Assembly: GCA_040877545.1 (NCBI GenBank)
Contig: JBBDNN010000064.1
Coordinates: 18,423-82,422, forward strand
DNA length: 64,000 bases
Direction: 5' to 3'
Source of the DNA: Gracilimonas sp040877545
Lineage (GTDB): Bacteria > Bacteroidota > Rhodothermia > Balneolales > Balneolaceae
Below the pieces are notes generated by a model that had not been told where the DNA came from, made no database searches, and saw only the letters and a program-made list of their open reading frames with translations. The position numbers and the translations under genes were made by a program. Positions 8,811 to 18,571 of the stretch are shown piece after piece. Positions within the stretch are counted from its first letter, which is position 1. Each line of letters begins with the position of its first letter.

Positions 8811-9044
8811 TTAAAACCGTTTATTTCTGAAATCCCGGATAATCGGTTTCAAGATATCATCCAGGCCATTGGTTTTAATTTCGAACATGGTAGCCAGATA
8901 TTGGCCAAGCTGGCCATCGGGAAATCCTTGCCGGCTGAACCATTCGAGATAATGCACCGGTAAACTGGTGAGATACCAATCTTTATGTTTTCCGAAGGGC
9001 ATTTTTGCCTGCACAAGTTTTATGAGAAAAGAGCGATCATACAT
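8811..9044 (-). CDS. DUF3820-family small protein
   Basis: 77 residues with the family signature KMPFGKHKDWYLTSLP-x-YLEWF in its N-terminal half. DUF3820 proteins are short, cytosolic and uncharacterised. It follows the potassium-channel gene by 9 bp on the same strand, so the two are probably co-transcribed; no functional link is known. Confidence 0.8.
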   Translation of the reverse strand: MYDRSFLIKLVQAKMPFGKHKDWYLTSLPVHYLEWFSRQGFPDGQLGQYLATMFEIKTNGLDDILKPIIRDFRNKRF

Positions 9045-9053
9045 GTCGTAAAA

Positions 9054-10751
9054 TTAATCTAACCCCTCTTTATAATAATCAATAAAACGCTGCTCCGCCT
9101 CAGAAGGGCCAATCAGGATAATTTCACTTCCCTCTGGTATAGGCTGATGAGGATCGGGATTTATAACCTCGGTTCCATCATGCTGAAAAGCAATAACATT
9201 GCATCCCGTTTTATTCCTGATATCACTGTCAGCGAGAGATTTACCTGCAATTTTTGGCGGAGTTTTGAAGCTGAATACATTCAGCCCCTCGGCAATCATT
9301 ACAATGTCATTTTCTTCGAGAATATTGAAAATGGCATTTGCTCCCATTGAAGCATAAGACATCACAAAATCGGCCCCGGCACGATGAAGGGTATTTACAT
9401 TTCGTTCCAGTGTGGAGCGGGCTACAATATGAATATTGGGCCTTAAGCTCCGGCAATAAATGGTAAGATAAATATTAACGTCATCTTCATGGCTGGTAAT
9501 GATTACAGCCGGTGCTTTTTTAATTCCGGCTTTATGAAGTGTTTCTAAATCAGCAGCATCGCCATGAATATATTCCTCCCGATTCCGAATGCGATTCTTA
9601 TTCTTCTCTACAATTTTATATTTAATGTTTCTGTTCTTCAGGTGATAAGCCGTAGCCCTGCCAACACGTCCGGCTCCGATAATAACGATCGGGTCATCAC
9701 TGACACCATAAATGCCAAGCAATTCATCATATCTTCTAAGCTGATTTATTGAACCCGCTATTACCAACACACTAAAGTTGTTGATTTTAGTTTCAGGGGT
9801 TGCGTTAATAAAAGTTCCGCGCTCCCAGATTCCCACCACATTAATTTTCATGTCTTCGCGAAGACGGCTTTCTCTCAAGGTTTTTCCCACTAAAGGTGTG
9901 CCAAAAGTAGTTGCCTCGGCAATTACCAATTGCCCAAAGCGACCAACGGGATGAACGCGGGCATCTTGTCCAAGTGTGCGCCGGGATAATGCACGTCCTA
10001 AAATGTTACCCATATGCAATACATGATTACTGCCGGCAAGCTTCAAAATATCAATAGAATTATAGGAGTTTGCCGTGGAAACTACTTTAACATCCTGGCT
10101 TAACTCTCTTATCGTATGTGCAACATTTGTATTAGCCATATCAGTGGAAGTAGTCACCACCATTGCTGCATCTTCTACATACATCTTACGAAAAGTTTCC
10201 GGATCATCAGGATCTCCTAGCATAACCTGATAACCTTCGTCATGCAATTCGAGGGCTCTTTGAAGCTCATTTACCAGGAGAAAATATTCATACCCGTATT
10301 GCCGAAGTTTTTCTATCAGAGTTTTTGTAACAGCATCGAAGTTGGTAATTATTACATGATTTCTTGTGCCCGCAGAAAGTTTACGGGGTGCCCGGGCCCG
10401 CGATTGCGCTTCCATCCATGGGGCATAGAAAAACTCAATAAAGGTAAAGGGCAGCATAATAAGCAGGAATACTACACCTGAACTTAGAACCAGGACAGAA
10501 AAAAGGCGTCCCAAGTCGCTTGTAAAAGTAATATCTCCAAAACCCAGGGTACTCATGGTGGTTAATGTCCAATAAAAACCGGTTACCCAGCTATGGTTTT
10601 GGCCTTCCATCCTCATGAGCTCATGAAAAATAAAGCCATAAATTAAAATGATAACCACCAGTATAATAATAAATCGAGCCAGCTTGCGAATGTTAGTCTT
10701 CGCATTTTGATTACCTATAAAATAGCTGAGCTGGGAAGTAAAAAATTTCAT
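9054..10751 (-). CDS. Potassium channel with two RCK (TrkA-N/TrkA-C) modules
   Basis: 565 residues. TM1 spans about 27-45, the pore loop TLTTMSTLGFGD about 62-73 and TM2 about 80-107, giving a two-TM (Kch/MthK-like) pore. The selectivity filter reads TLGFGD instead of TVGYGD. Cytoplasmic RCK domains follow: one Rossmann domain from about 130 (HVIITNFDAVTKTL) with a TrkA-C-like part, then a second from about 355 (VIIGAGRVGRATA) ending in another TrkA-C. The tandem regulatory domains bind nucleotides or ions and gate K+ flow in the inner membrane. Confidence 0.88.
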   Translation of the reverse strand: MKFFTSQLSYFIGNQNAKTNIRKLARFIIILVVIILIYGFIFHELMRMEGQNHSWVTGFYWTLTTMSTLGFGDITFTSDLGRLFSVLVLSSGVVFLLIMLPFTFIEFFYAPWMEAQSRARAPRKLSAGTRNHVIITNFDAVTKTLIEKLRQYGYEYFLLVNELQRALELHDEGYQVMLGDPDDPETFRKMYVEDAAMVVTTSTDMANTNVAHTIRELSQDVKVVSTANSYNSIDILKLAGSNHVLHMGNILGRALSRRTLGQDARVHPVGRFGQLVIAEATTFGTPLVGKTLRESRLREDMKINVVGIWERGTFINATPETKINNFSVLVIAGSINQLRRYDELLGIYGVSDDPIVIIGAGRVGRATAYHLKNRNIKYKIVEKNKNRIRNREEYIHGDAADLETLHKAGIKKAPAVIITSHEDDVNIYLTIYCRSLRPNIHIVARSTLERNVNTLHRAGADFVMSYASMGANAIFNILEENDIVMIAEGLNVFSFKTPPKIAGKSLADSDIRNKTGCNVIAFQHDGTEVINPDPHQPIPEGSEIILIGPSEAEQRFIDYYKEGLD

Positions 10752-10994
10752 TGTCTCCTTTTTTAAGCACCGGTAATAAAGGGTAAAATTTATAGATTTA
10801 CCAACAGATTCTTTGGGTTAAATGATAGTGTACAAGTTATTATTACATGTGCTGTAAGTAACAATTTACATTCGTCAAATGCTTTTATTACAGCTATTTC
10901 AAAGTCCTGATACTAACATTCTACACCCTGCCGGGTTACTATGATTTGTACTCATCCAGCATAAATAAATTTTATCATACAGAGGATTTTAAAA

Positions 10995-11579
10995 ATGAAA
11001 GTACAACCTTTTGATCCAAGATGGACAGCAATAGCAGCCGGATGGCTGAATGAAGAAGAGAATTGGAAATGGCTTCAGTTCGGCTCTAATACCAAAAAAT
11101 TGGATCCCCTCACTTTTCGGCTTATGACCCAGAGCCCGGAACATGATTTCCACCTGTATTTTAATGAGTTACAAAACCAGCCCATCGGCCTTGTTTCTTT
11201 TAGTGATATTGATCAGACGGCCAAAACAGCCCGGATGTGGTTTGTACTTGGTGATAAGAAGTATGCCAACCAAGGTTATACCAAACAAGCGGTGAATGCC
11301 TGCCTGCGTTATGCTTTTTTCGATTTGGGATTGCAATCAGTTCACGCAAGAACAGTACATGATAATGAAGCATCGGTTGAAATCTTGGAAAACAACCGGT
11401 TCAATTATATTGGCCGACGCCGGCAATGCCAGCCATTGAACGGAGAGTTGCGTGATCAGTTGCTCTACGATCTGGTTTCAGCAGAATTTGTGGAAAATGA
11501 TGTGCGAAAATACCAAAGTGTGTTTCGTGTGGCTAAGAAGCATCACACCAAACGAATTCCGACAAGCGTCATAACCTGA
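10995..11579 (+). CDS. GNAT-family N-acetyltransferase
   Basis: 194 residues with a GNAT fold. The beta4/motif-A region contains ARMWFVLGDKKYANQGYTKQAV and, after it, the ARTVHDNEASVEILENNRF segment typical of RimJ/RimL-like acetyltransferases that use acetyl-CoA. (Residues about 93-114 and 131-150.) The acceptor may be a protein N-terminus or an amino-sugar but is not determined. It stands alone downstream of a 243-bp non-coding stretch. Confidence 0.8.
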   Translation: MKVQPFDPRWTAIAAGWLNEEENWKWLQFGSNTKKLDPLTFRLMTQSPEHDFHLYFNELQNQPIGLVSFSDIDQTAKTARMWFVLGDKKYANQGYTKQAVNACLRYAFFDLGLQSVHARTVHDNEASVEILENNRFNYIGRRRQCQPLNGELRDQLLYDLVSAEFVENDVRKYQSVFRVAKKHHTKRIPTSVIT

Positions 11580-11687
11580 GTGCGTTAATATTTTTCCCAA
11601 ATGATGTGAACAATATATTGGCAGGTGATTCTTTATAACCTACATGCTTACCTTTTGTAGGAAAATTTTGGAATCAATACATCATTC

Positions 11688-12407
11688 ATGGAAGAGAAAA
11701 ACCAACGCAGTTCTATCATTTTAGGGATATCTATTTTCTTAGGGCTTGCCGTGCTCGGATATTTGCTGAGCAATGCCGCCATCACTTTTAAAGAATACGA
11801 ACGAACCGTTACTGTAAAAGGACTTTCGGAGCAGGAACATCCGGCGGATATAATCATCTGGCCTATTCAATTCACCGAAGCCAGCAATAATCTTGAAGAT
11901 ATTTATATCGCCCTGGAGAATAATGCAGGCAAGGTGAAATCCTTTTTGAAGGAGCAGGGAATTGAGGAAGATGAAATCTCTATGGCATCCCCGGTTGTTA
12001 CCGATAAATCAGCCCAGCGCTATGGTGGAAATAATGAATCACAGTTCAGATTTGTGGCCACTCAATCCGTAACAGTCTATTCCAAAAAGGTTGATGCTGT
12101 TCGTGCGGTAAGGAATAAAATGGCAGATCTGGGAAAACAGGGAGTAACTTTGAGTGGCGAAGAGTATCAGGTACAAACCGAATACCTGTTTACACGGCTG
12201 AATGAAATCAAACCTCAAATGATAGAGGAAGCTACAAAAGAAGCCAGAGAAGTAGCTACTAAATTTGCTGAAGACTCTAACAGCGAACTTGGTAAAATTA
12301 AAACTGCTTACCAGGGGCAATTCAGCATCAGTCCTCGCGACAATAACAATCCCCATATAAAAAACATCCGGGTTGTTTCTACGGTTGTCTATTATTTGTC
12401 GGATTAA
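11688..12407 (+). CDS. SIMPL-domain (DUF541) exported protein
   Basis: 239 residues. A hydrophobic segment at about residues 12-31 is a signal anchor. The remainder carries the SIMPL/DUF541 pattern: a YERTVTVKGLSE opening strand, then PADIIIWPIQF, and the later AREVATKFAEDSNSELGKI helix near 180-200. SIMPL proteins are periplasmic and oligomeric, and some are linked to oxidative or membrane stress, but the molecular role is unknown. Confidence 0.8.
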   Translation: MEEKNQRSSIILGISIFLGLAVLGYLLSNAAITFKEYERTVTVKGLSEQEHPADIIIWPIQFTEASNNLEDIYIALENNAGKVKSFLKEQGIEEDEISMASPVVTDKSAQRYGGNNESQFRFVATQSVTVYSKKVDAVRAVRNKMADLGKQGVTLSGEEYQVQTEYLFTRLNEIKPQMIEEATKEAREVATKFAEDSNSELGKIKTAYQGQFSISPRDNNNPHIKNIRVVSTVVYYLSD

Positions 12408-12525
12408 TTGGCATACAAAATTATGATGTTGTATTGGGCGGTGGAATTTTTCTAATTCACTTTTCCTTATTGCCAACTAACCGCCAAAACCAATACCTTT
12501 ACAAAAATTCAGCAGATAAAAAATT

Positions 12526-12867
12526 ATGCCAACAGTTAAGCTTTTGAAAATTGCACACGGCCGCAGCGGCGATAAGGGAAATGGAAGTAATGTGGGGATC
12601 ATTGCCCGCCATCCAGATATTTACCCATTTCTGAAAGAAAATTTGACAGCAGACCGGGTAAAAAACCATATGAAAAATGTCTGCAAAGGTTCTGTTGAGC
12701 GCTACGAACTTCCCAATATTGGCGCACTCAACTTCCTGCTGAATGAAAGCCTCGGCGGCGGCGGAACGGTTTCGCTGAAACTGGATGCCCAGGGAAAAAC
12801 TCACGCCTCCCAGGTACTGCGGATGAACATCGAAGTGCCGGAAAGCCTGTTGAAGTTAGTAGAGTGA
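12526..12867 (+). CDS. AtuA-like ferredoxin-fold domain protein
   Basis: 113 residues matching the C-terminal domain of AtuA/DUF1446 proteins: AHGRSGDKGN near the start, ERYELPNIGALNF in the middle and a GGGGTVSLKLDAQGK segment. In terpene-degrading bacteria this domain is fused to a larger AtuA domain; here it is free-standing, as in many Bacteroidota. No neighbouring AtuA N-terminal domain is visible, so its partner, if any, is elsewhere. Confidence 0.75.
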   Translation: MPTVKLLKIAHGRSGDKGNGSNVGIIARHPDIYPFLKENLTADRVKNHMKNVCKGSVERYELPNIGALNFLLNESLGGGGTVSLKLDAQGKTHASQVLRMNIEVPESLLKLVE

Positions 12868-12890
12868 TTTCTCTCTCTGCCTGATTATCC

Positions 12891-13457
12891 TCAATAAAAC
12901 CGAATAGGAATATCTACCTGTACAATATCCCATTTTAAAGACATAAGGGTAGTATTGTTGCTCGGTTCAGAAAACTCGATTGAAAAAGCCTCTACAGGTT
13001 CCTCGAGATTTTTTACAGGGAAATCCATGCGTTTAAAATCTCTCTCTTTGTTGTAATCAAAAGCTCCCCACTGGCCCAGACTGTTATTCAAAATAATGGT
13101 CCAATATTCCGCATTTGGAATGGTGAATAGGGAATATGTACCGGGATACACTGCTTCCTCTCCCATCAAAATAGTATCGGTAACGGTAATTTCTGTTGCC
13201 TCATTGGCGCCGGTTCTCCACACTTCCCCATAGGGTTCTAAATCTCCAAAAACTGTTCTTCCCCTGCGATAAGGCTGCCCATATACAACTTTTATATAAG
13301 CCCCGCTATAAGAAACTGAAGAAATGGCAATCGGGCTTTTCCTATTGTCTATACTCGAATCCGGGGGTAAATCGGGTGGAGTTTTTGCACAAGATGCAGT
13401 CACCGTCAGCATGATTAATGCATAACCAAAACCTAAGTGAAACTTTGATCGTCTCAT
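12891..13457 (-). CDS. DUF2911 lipoprotein
   Basis: 188 residues. A signal peptide ends in a lipobox-like TASC (Cys 23). The mature part carries the DUF2911 hallmarks: VVYGQPYRRGRTVFG, YGEVWRTGANEAT and PGTYSLFTIP. Function is unknown; these are envelope proteins common in Bacteroidota-like phyla. The first base of its ATG is the last base of the upstream gene's stop codon, so the two are translationally coupled. Confidence 0.85.
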   Translation of the reverse strand: MRRSKFHLGFGYALIMLTVTASCAKTPPDLPPDSSIDNRKSPIAISSVSYSGAYIKVVYGQPYRRGRTVFGDLEPYGEVWRTGANEATEITVTDTILMGEEAVYPGTYSLFTIPNAEYWTIILNNSLGQWGAFDYNKERDFKRMDFPVKNLEEPVEAFSIEFSEPSNNTTLMSLKWDIVQVDIPIRFY

Positions 13458-16393
13458 CAGAACTGTCCAAATATAAATTGGGGTTTATTGCGGGTGGGCT
13501 CGTATGCGATGCCAAGGCCAAAATCGAAAAGTACATTTGAAAGCTTGAACTGCACATGTAAACCCGCACCAAAAATGCTACGGCTTGAAGCTAACAAATC
13601 ATCCAAATCTTCGGAATTTAAGTTTGTAAGAGTGTGTGAAAACCCGGTCAAATACACGCTGCTTAAATAAAGAGGAAGGGTTAGGCCGCCTGTATCCGGA
13701 AACAAAAGTGGAACAGTATAACGTGTACTAAACCGGCCAATGTTATTGAAAACCGTTTCTTCTATCGAAGCAGGAAAGGGATTTTCGGAAAAACCCATAG
13801 GCACGATTGTGCTGTTACTGTAAATGGGATTTTGGCTTTGCTGCAAGAACCGAAAATCTAATCTCAGCGATTGATTAAACCTGCGAAGAGGTGACAGATA
13901 TGTGAATGCCCCGTAATAAGCCGACCATTGTTTTCTAAACAAAGAACGTGCGCTCCCCTCTCCAAAAGTGATGTCTACAGAAGGTTCATTAAGTGTGTGT
14001 TCAAATAAGCCAAACAAGGATAAACCTGCAGAAGGCTGAACATCACGAGCCAAATTCAGAATGCCCAGGCTTAATTGTGAAAATATGCCGGCTTTGTAGC
14101 GGGTAGCAAAATCAGAAATTTCGTTGGGTGAAAGATTAAAGTATTTAAATTGTTCTGCGGAAATCTCGGGATCAAAATAAATAGATGAAAGGCGGGTATC
14201 GCCCCGAAAAGTATAATTAATAGGAATTGAAAGGCTAAGGCCACGCGTTTGCTGCATGGTTGCAAATCGATTTTGATCCTGATCTTGAATCACAAAAAAA
14301 TCAGGTTCACTGTAGGCATTCAGCTCAAAGCCGGGATAGAAGGTTTTATTGTTATAGGAAATATCATACCAAAGCCGCTCTTGAATGCCCGTAACTTCTG
14401 CGTAATAGCTTTGTCCGGAAAGTGCATCAATACTGGAAATTCCAGCTCCTGCTTGTGTGGTCCCCGAATTTTCATGGATAACCGGAAGAACAACCCGGGG
14501 CTTCAGCCATGAAAGTCCCGCTTTATAAGGCTCTTGTTCCCAATATTCATTCTCGAGTATTTCGCTGCCAATCAGTGGACGCGAAAACCTTTGCTGAACT
14601 TCTTCCCCCGTCAATAATTCCTCATTCGAAAGGGATTCATTCAGAAAATCAGAGCGGCTTAAAATTGCTAATCTTTGCTCATCTCCTGCTTGAAAAATAT
14701 AAGCAATAGAATCACCGCCCGGCGAATAGGAAGCCTCAAAGGCATTATATAGTGAGCTGGTTAATTGTATGATCTCTTCACTTTCTAAATCATATTCAAA
14801 AATATTCATAGATGGGGCTGCATCCATAGCGAATAGCAGTTTTTCTCCCTCGGGATGCCATTCCGGATCGTGAATAGAACCTTCCCGAAAAGCCAGGGTT
14901 GGTTCCCTTTCTAAATCATCACCCAAAGAAGAAATTGAAGCAAGCCATAAAGCCTGCGTTCCCCGCCGATTTACAAGTACTGCAATTTGATCATCATTTA
15001 CCGGGTTGATTTTTATGCTGACCGGATTTGCATCTGTGAATTCCTTTAGCACCTTTATATTTCCATCCTCCAAAACTTCAACAATTCTGCCAAAATCGCC
15101 CAGAGATTGAATACCGAATATTTGTCCGGCACCGGTGGTTGGTGCAAATACACGCGCTTTTTTTGTTAGGGAGATGTCTTCGCCTGTGGAAAGATTCAGG
15201 CGGTGCAGGTCGGTGAGATATACTCCTGAATACAACGGGTCCCGGGAATAGCTGCTGTAATAGAAATTAGAATCGGCATCAATTTCATAATTATAATCAC
15301 CAACAGAAAAGGTCTCTTGAAGTAAGGTGAATGTATCCGATTCCAGATTGTACCGGTAAAACCCCAGGCGGCTGTTGTAAAATGATCCATAAAAAAGAAG
15401 CTCGGAATCGGAAAGCCATTTTGGCCCATGAGCCTGCTCTCCTTTAAACGGAGTTTTTATGATGCGGGATTTTTCGGTGGTATTAATTGGAAGTTGAGAA
15501 AGCCGCTTCTCTTCATTTTGCTCCATCTCCTGTTCATAAAGATCATAAAGCTGGCCCGGCCATTTTCCTGTTACACGCCTAAGAGCATATCCATATCCCA
15601 GCATAAAATGACTGTAGTGCATCCTGATGGCTTCTTTGGAAACCGATTCTCCATAAGTATCATGCAGCCAGTCGGTAAAAGAATATCCAGCAATATAATG
15701 GCGGTTTCCCGGTAAAGAATAGTCGGAGGGAATTAAGGTTTGGCCCATATTCCAGCGCTCTGGACCCCCAAAATTTGCATTAAAGCGATTGGTGGAAAAC
15801 GTGTAATTACCCCTGCCGCCCTGAGGAGTTATTTCTTCCGTTTCAAAATAAACAGCCAGGCCTTCATGAATTCCGACCGGAACAAAGCCGTGGAAGGATC
15901 GGGCAAGATCGGGCGAGAAATAACTAATGAGATTGGGAAGGCTGACTTTTTGCTCTCTCTTATCCTGCTGTACATTGAAATGAGTGGCATGTACCAGTTC
16001 ATGAGGAAGCACGGTTTCCAGCCAGTCGCCGGTTTTAGGATTCATGCTTTTGCCCTTAAGTGGAGAAAGATCGATCTCGGACCGAAAGTTAAAAGAGGTG
16101 ACAAACCCGTTGGAGAAATCATTATACGATTTCAAAACCACCGGAAAATTTTTCAGTGTTCCACCGGTAAGGTCAGAAGCCGCGGGATATTGATCTTCCA
16201 GGATTGCAGCGGCACGACGGGCAAGTGAGTCTTCGCCATGGGGAAAAATAATGCGGAAGTGATCGGTTTTGATTTGCTGCCAGTTTAATCCAGCCGGACG
16301 ATGCTGCGGGTTGTAGGAAAAATACTGAGCTGAAACCATTGCAGGAGAAATCAAAAAAAGGAATAAAATAAAAAGAGAGAAATATTTTTTCAT
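13457..16393 (-). CDS. Secreted gluzincin-like protease / beta-propeller / outer-membrane barrel fusion
   Basis: 978 residues with a cleavable signal peptide (MKKYFSLFIL...VSAQ). Residues 30-290 resemble a zinc gluzincin: HELVHATHF near 132, then HEGLAVYFE about 45 residues later as the likely third ligand. Residues 310-620 contain WD40/TolB-like propeller repeats (PEWHPEGEKLLFAMD, ASYSPGGDSIAYIF). From about 650 to the end, aromatic-alternating strands ending in a terminal Phe suggest an outer-membrane beta-barrel. The architecture suggests a surface or periplasmic protease anchored by its own barrel. The stop overlaps the next start by one base. Confidence 0.8.
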   Translation of the reverse strand: MKKYFSLFILFLFLISPAMVSAQYFSYNPQHRPAGLNWQQIKTDHFRIIFPHGEDSLARRAAAILEDQYPAASDLTGGTLKNFPVVLKSYNDFSNGFVTSFNFRSEIDLSPLKGKSMNPKTGDWLETVLPHELVHATHFNVQQDKREQKVSLPNLISYFSPDLARSFHGFVPVGIHEGLAVYFETEEITPQGGRGNYTFSTNRFNANFGGPERWNMGQTLIPSDYSLPGNRHYIAGYSFTDWLHDTYGESVSKEAIRMHYSHFMLGYGYALRRVTGKWPGQLYDLYEQEMEQNEEKRLSQLPINTTEKSRIIKTPFKGEQAHGPKWLSDSELLFYGSFYNSRLGFYRYNLESDTFTLLQETFSVGDYNYEIDADSNFYYSSYSRDPLYSGVYLTDLHRLNLSTGEDISLTKKARVFAPTTGAGQIFGIQSLGDFGRIVEVLEDGNIKVLKEFTDANPVSIKINPVNDDQIAVLVNRRGTQALWLASISSLGDDLEREPTLAFREGSIHDPEWHPEGEKLLFAMDAAPSMNIFEYDLESEEIIQLTSSLYNAFEASYSPGGDSIAYIFQAGDEQRLAILSRSDFLNESLSNEELLTGEEVQQRFSRPLIGSEILENEYWEQEPYKAGLSWLKPRVVLPVIHENSGTTQAGAGISSIDALSGQSYYAEVTGIQERLWYDISYNNKTFYPGFELNAYSEPDFFVIQDQDQNRFATMQQTRGLSLSIPINYTFRGDTRLSSIYFDPEISAEQFKYFNLSPNEISDFATRYKAGIFSQLSLGILNLARDVQPSAGLSLFGLFEHTLNEPSVDITFGEGSARSLFRKQWSAYYGAFTYLSPLRRFNQSLRLDFRFLQQSQNPIYSNSTIVPMGFSENPFPASIEETVFNNIGRFSTRYTVPLLFPDTGGLTLPLYLSSVYLTGFSHTLTNLNSEDLDDLLASSRSIFGAGLHVQFKLSNVLFDFGLGIAYEPTRNKPQFIFGQF

Positions 16394-17073
16394 TAACCTG
16401 AAAAGTTTACTGCGGGAAGGAATTTATAGATAGCCCAAAAATGAGAAAAAGCACCGCCCATTACAAAGAGGTGCCAGATTTCATGTGAGCCGAAAGTATC
16501 AGGATATGGATTAGGACGTTTGAACCCATAAATAAATGCACCGATGGTATAAAAAAGTCCGCCGATGGCGATCCAGTAGGTAAAAGTCCGCGGAAGATAA
16601 TCCCACAATTGCGGAAATATAATGATCGCTGCCCACCCCATAAATAAATAGATAAGGGTTGAAAGCCAGCGGGGGGCATTAATCCAGAATGTTTTTTTAA
16701 CAGCCCCGGCCAAAGCGAAAATCCACACGCCCAGTAACATGCCCAGCCGCCATCCGCCGTCCAGAGAAATCACACAAATGGGAGTATAACTACCGGCAAT
16801 CACTATATAAATCATTATGTGATCTATTTTCTTTAGAACAGTTTCACTGCCCCGGCTAACATTCAAGCTGTGGTAAATAGCACTGGAAAGAAACATAAAA
16901 ATCACTGAGATTCCATAAATAACAAATGAAGCCTGGTAAGCAAAGGGAGTTCCAATAGCGGCTTTCATCAAAAAGAAAAGCCAAGCAGCCGCAACAATAG
17001 CGCCTAATAAATGTGAGTAGGTATTAAACGGCTCTCGGGGTGGAAGAAAATGTCTTAAAGTAATTTTATTCAT
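16393..17073 (-). CDS. Hemolysin III / PAQR-family membrane protein
   Basis: 226 residues with seven predicted membrane segments. The family motifs SSAIYHS (helix 2), KKIDHIMIYIVIAGSYTP (helix 3) and HEIWHLFVMGGAFSHF (helix 7) supply the conserved Ser/His/Asp residues of the PAQR zinc-hydrolase-like site. TrhA/YqfA members affect membrane fluidity. The stop overlaps the downstream protease-barrel gene's ATG by one base, so the three genes from 17073 to 12891 form one operon. Confidence 0.88.
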   Translation of the reverse strand: MNKITLRHFLPPREPFNTYSHLLGAIVAAAWLFFLMKAAIGTPFAYQASFVIYGISVIFMFLSSAIYHSLNVSRGSETVLKKIDHIMIYIVIAGSYTPICVISLDGGWRLGMLLGVWIFALAGAVKKTFWINAPRWLSTLIYLFMGWAAIIIFPQLWDYLPRTFTYWIAIGGLFYTIGAFIYGFKRPNPYPDTFGSHEIWHLFVMGGAFSHFWAIYKFLPAVNFSG

Positions 17074-17133
17074 GCGAATGTTAATATCTCAAAAGATAGC
17101 ATTTTGATCATGAAATATTCTAAACATACTAAT

Positions 17134-17180
17134 TTTTTTTTCTGAAGGACGGGTCGCCGACCCGTCCTTCAGAAAAAAAA
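17134..17180. repeat. Perfect 22-bp inverted repeat with outward T and A tracts
   Basis: A T8 tract and CTGAAGGACGGGTC (17134-17155), three bases GCC, then GACCCGTCCTTCAG and an A8 tract (17159-17180). The arms are fully complementary. The T tract precedes and the A tract follows the GC stem on both strands, the reverse of a normal intrinsic terminator. It sits 3 bp beyond the stop of the Nramp-like gene. Confidence 0.85.
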
Positions 17181-17183
17181 TTA

Positions 17184-18440
17184 TCACATAAACAACCGCC
17201 AGTAAAAAAACAGAATAGAGAAAGCGGCTAAAAAGATAATCCCGCCCCAGCTCAAAATTCTAAGCCAAGTGGGAGGCCGGTGCTCATCCGGGAAATGCTT
17301 GGCCATTACCAGTCGGTAATTGATGAAAGCTAAAACGGGTGCGGTGAGAAATGATAGAGAAGTGGCTAGGTCAATGATAAAGGTAAACTGACTTCCGGTA
17401 ATAAATAGCACAAATAAGGAAATGACAGAAATTGCAATCAGTAATCCTTTATAGGATAAAATTCCTGTGGCAAAGGCAGATTCTCCTTTTGTTACGGTGA
17501 TGATCTCCCGGCAAACCCGCGGATAGGAATCGGTGACGGTGAGCGTGGTGCTGAACATGGTCGTGAAGGCACAAATGATGATAATCCAGTAGGTCCATTC
17601 GCCCAGGGTAGCGGTATAAATTGCCACCAGCTGATTTGCAAAAGCTGTTCCGCTTGCTGCAAAAGCAACACCTGAGCCGTACATCACCAGTGCGCCGAGC
17701 GATAAAAAGAGGAGCGCGAGAATGGCCGCACCAATATAGCCGATGTTAAAATCGAGCAGGCTTTCGCGCATACTTGGTTTGTGTTTAGTTTGTTTGATGC
17801 GCTCTAATGCCCACAGCGAATGCCAGGCGGCGGCATCAATAGGAATGGGCATCCATCCCATCAAAGCGATTAAAAAAGTGATTCCGGCTACATCCCAAAT
17901 ATCCGGCGCTGCTGGTAAGGTAGAAGGCGGTGTTTTGGAAATAGCCACTATGAAGGCAATTATGGTGGAAGCTGCCAGAACCACCATCACTACTTTTATG
18001 ATGGAATCGAGGGAGGAGTATTGGCCGCGAAAAAGGACGGCGATGCAAATGCTCAGAATGATGATGCTCCAGATGATGGGAGAAAACTCGATTCCGGTTA
18101 ACTCCACTGCAAGGCTTGCAGTCACTATAGTAACCGCCGCCTGAATGGCAAACATAGTTCCCACAGTGAAAACCGCGAAAATCCCAATCGCCCATTTTCC
18201 CAGTTTTTGATAACCCGAAATCAAACTTTGGCCGGTAGCATTGGCATAACGCGGGCCATATTCTAAAAATGGATATTTGAGCAGGTTAGCTAAAACCACT
18301 GCCCAGATCAGTGTAAAACCATAATCGGCCCCGGCGCGGGTTGACTGCACAAGGTGTGAAACCCCAATGGCGGCGGCGGCCAAAATAAGTCCCGGCCCGA
18401 AAGCATATTTAAAAGTAGAAGTTGTTTTCTCTATATCCAT
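17184..18440 (-). CDS. Nramp-related membrane transporter lacking the canonical metal motif
   Basis: 418 residues with about 11 membrane segments and an overall Nramp pattern (FGPGLILAAAAIG at 14-26, RAGADYGF and the YPFLEYGPRYA segment). In Mn/Fe Nramp proteins TM1 holds DPGN; here the equivalent positions read GVSH (26-29), and TM6 reads PIPIDAAAWHS instead of the MPHN type. The protein therefore belongs to a diverged Nramp-like clade whose substrate is unlikely to be assumed Mn2+ or Fe2+. Confidence 0.75.
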   Translation of the reverse strand: MDIEKTTSTFKYAFGPGLILAAAAIGVSHLVQSTRAGADYGFTLIWAVVLANLLKYPFLEYGPRYANATGQSLISGYQKLGKWAIGIFAVFTVGTMFAIQAAVTIVTASLAVELTGIEFSPIIWSIIILSICIAVLFRGQYSSLDSIIKVVMVVLAASTIIAFIVAISKTPPSTLPAAPDIWDVAGITFLIALMGWMPIPIDAAAWHSLWALERIKQTKHKPSMRESLLDFNIGYIGAAILALLFLSLGALVMYGSGVAFAASGTAFANQLVAIYTATLGEWTYWIIIICAFTTMFSTTLTVTDSYPRVCREIITVTKGESAFATGILSYKGLLIAISVISLFVLFITGSQFTFIIDLATSLSFLTAPVLAFINYRLVMAKHFPDEHRPPTWLRILSWGGIIFLAAFSILFFYWRLFM

Positions 18441-18571
18441 ACCCCGTCTATTTTAAGAGATAGTAACAAAAACTAAAGCTACTTTCATTTTCTATACGCT
18501 TTCGTATTTCGGCACAGCACAAATAAAGAGAGATGGGAGTTCCCCGATAATCTGTTAGCGTCACTTATTTT

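Noticed and set aside
17743..18195. Long open frames on both strands inside the Nramp-like gene
   Set aside because: Shadows of the coding strand with biased composition; no start signals.
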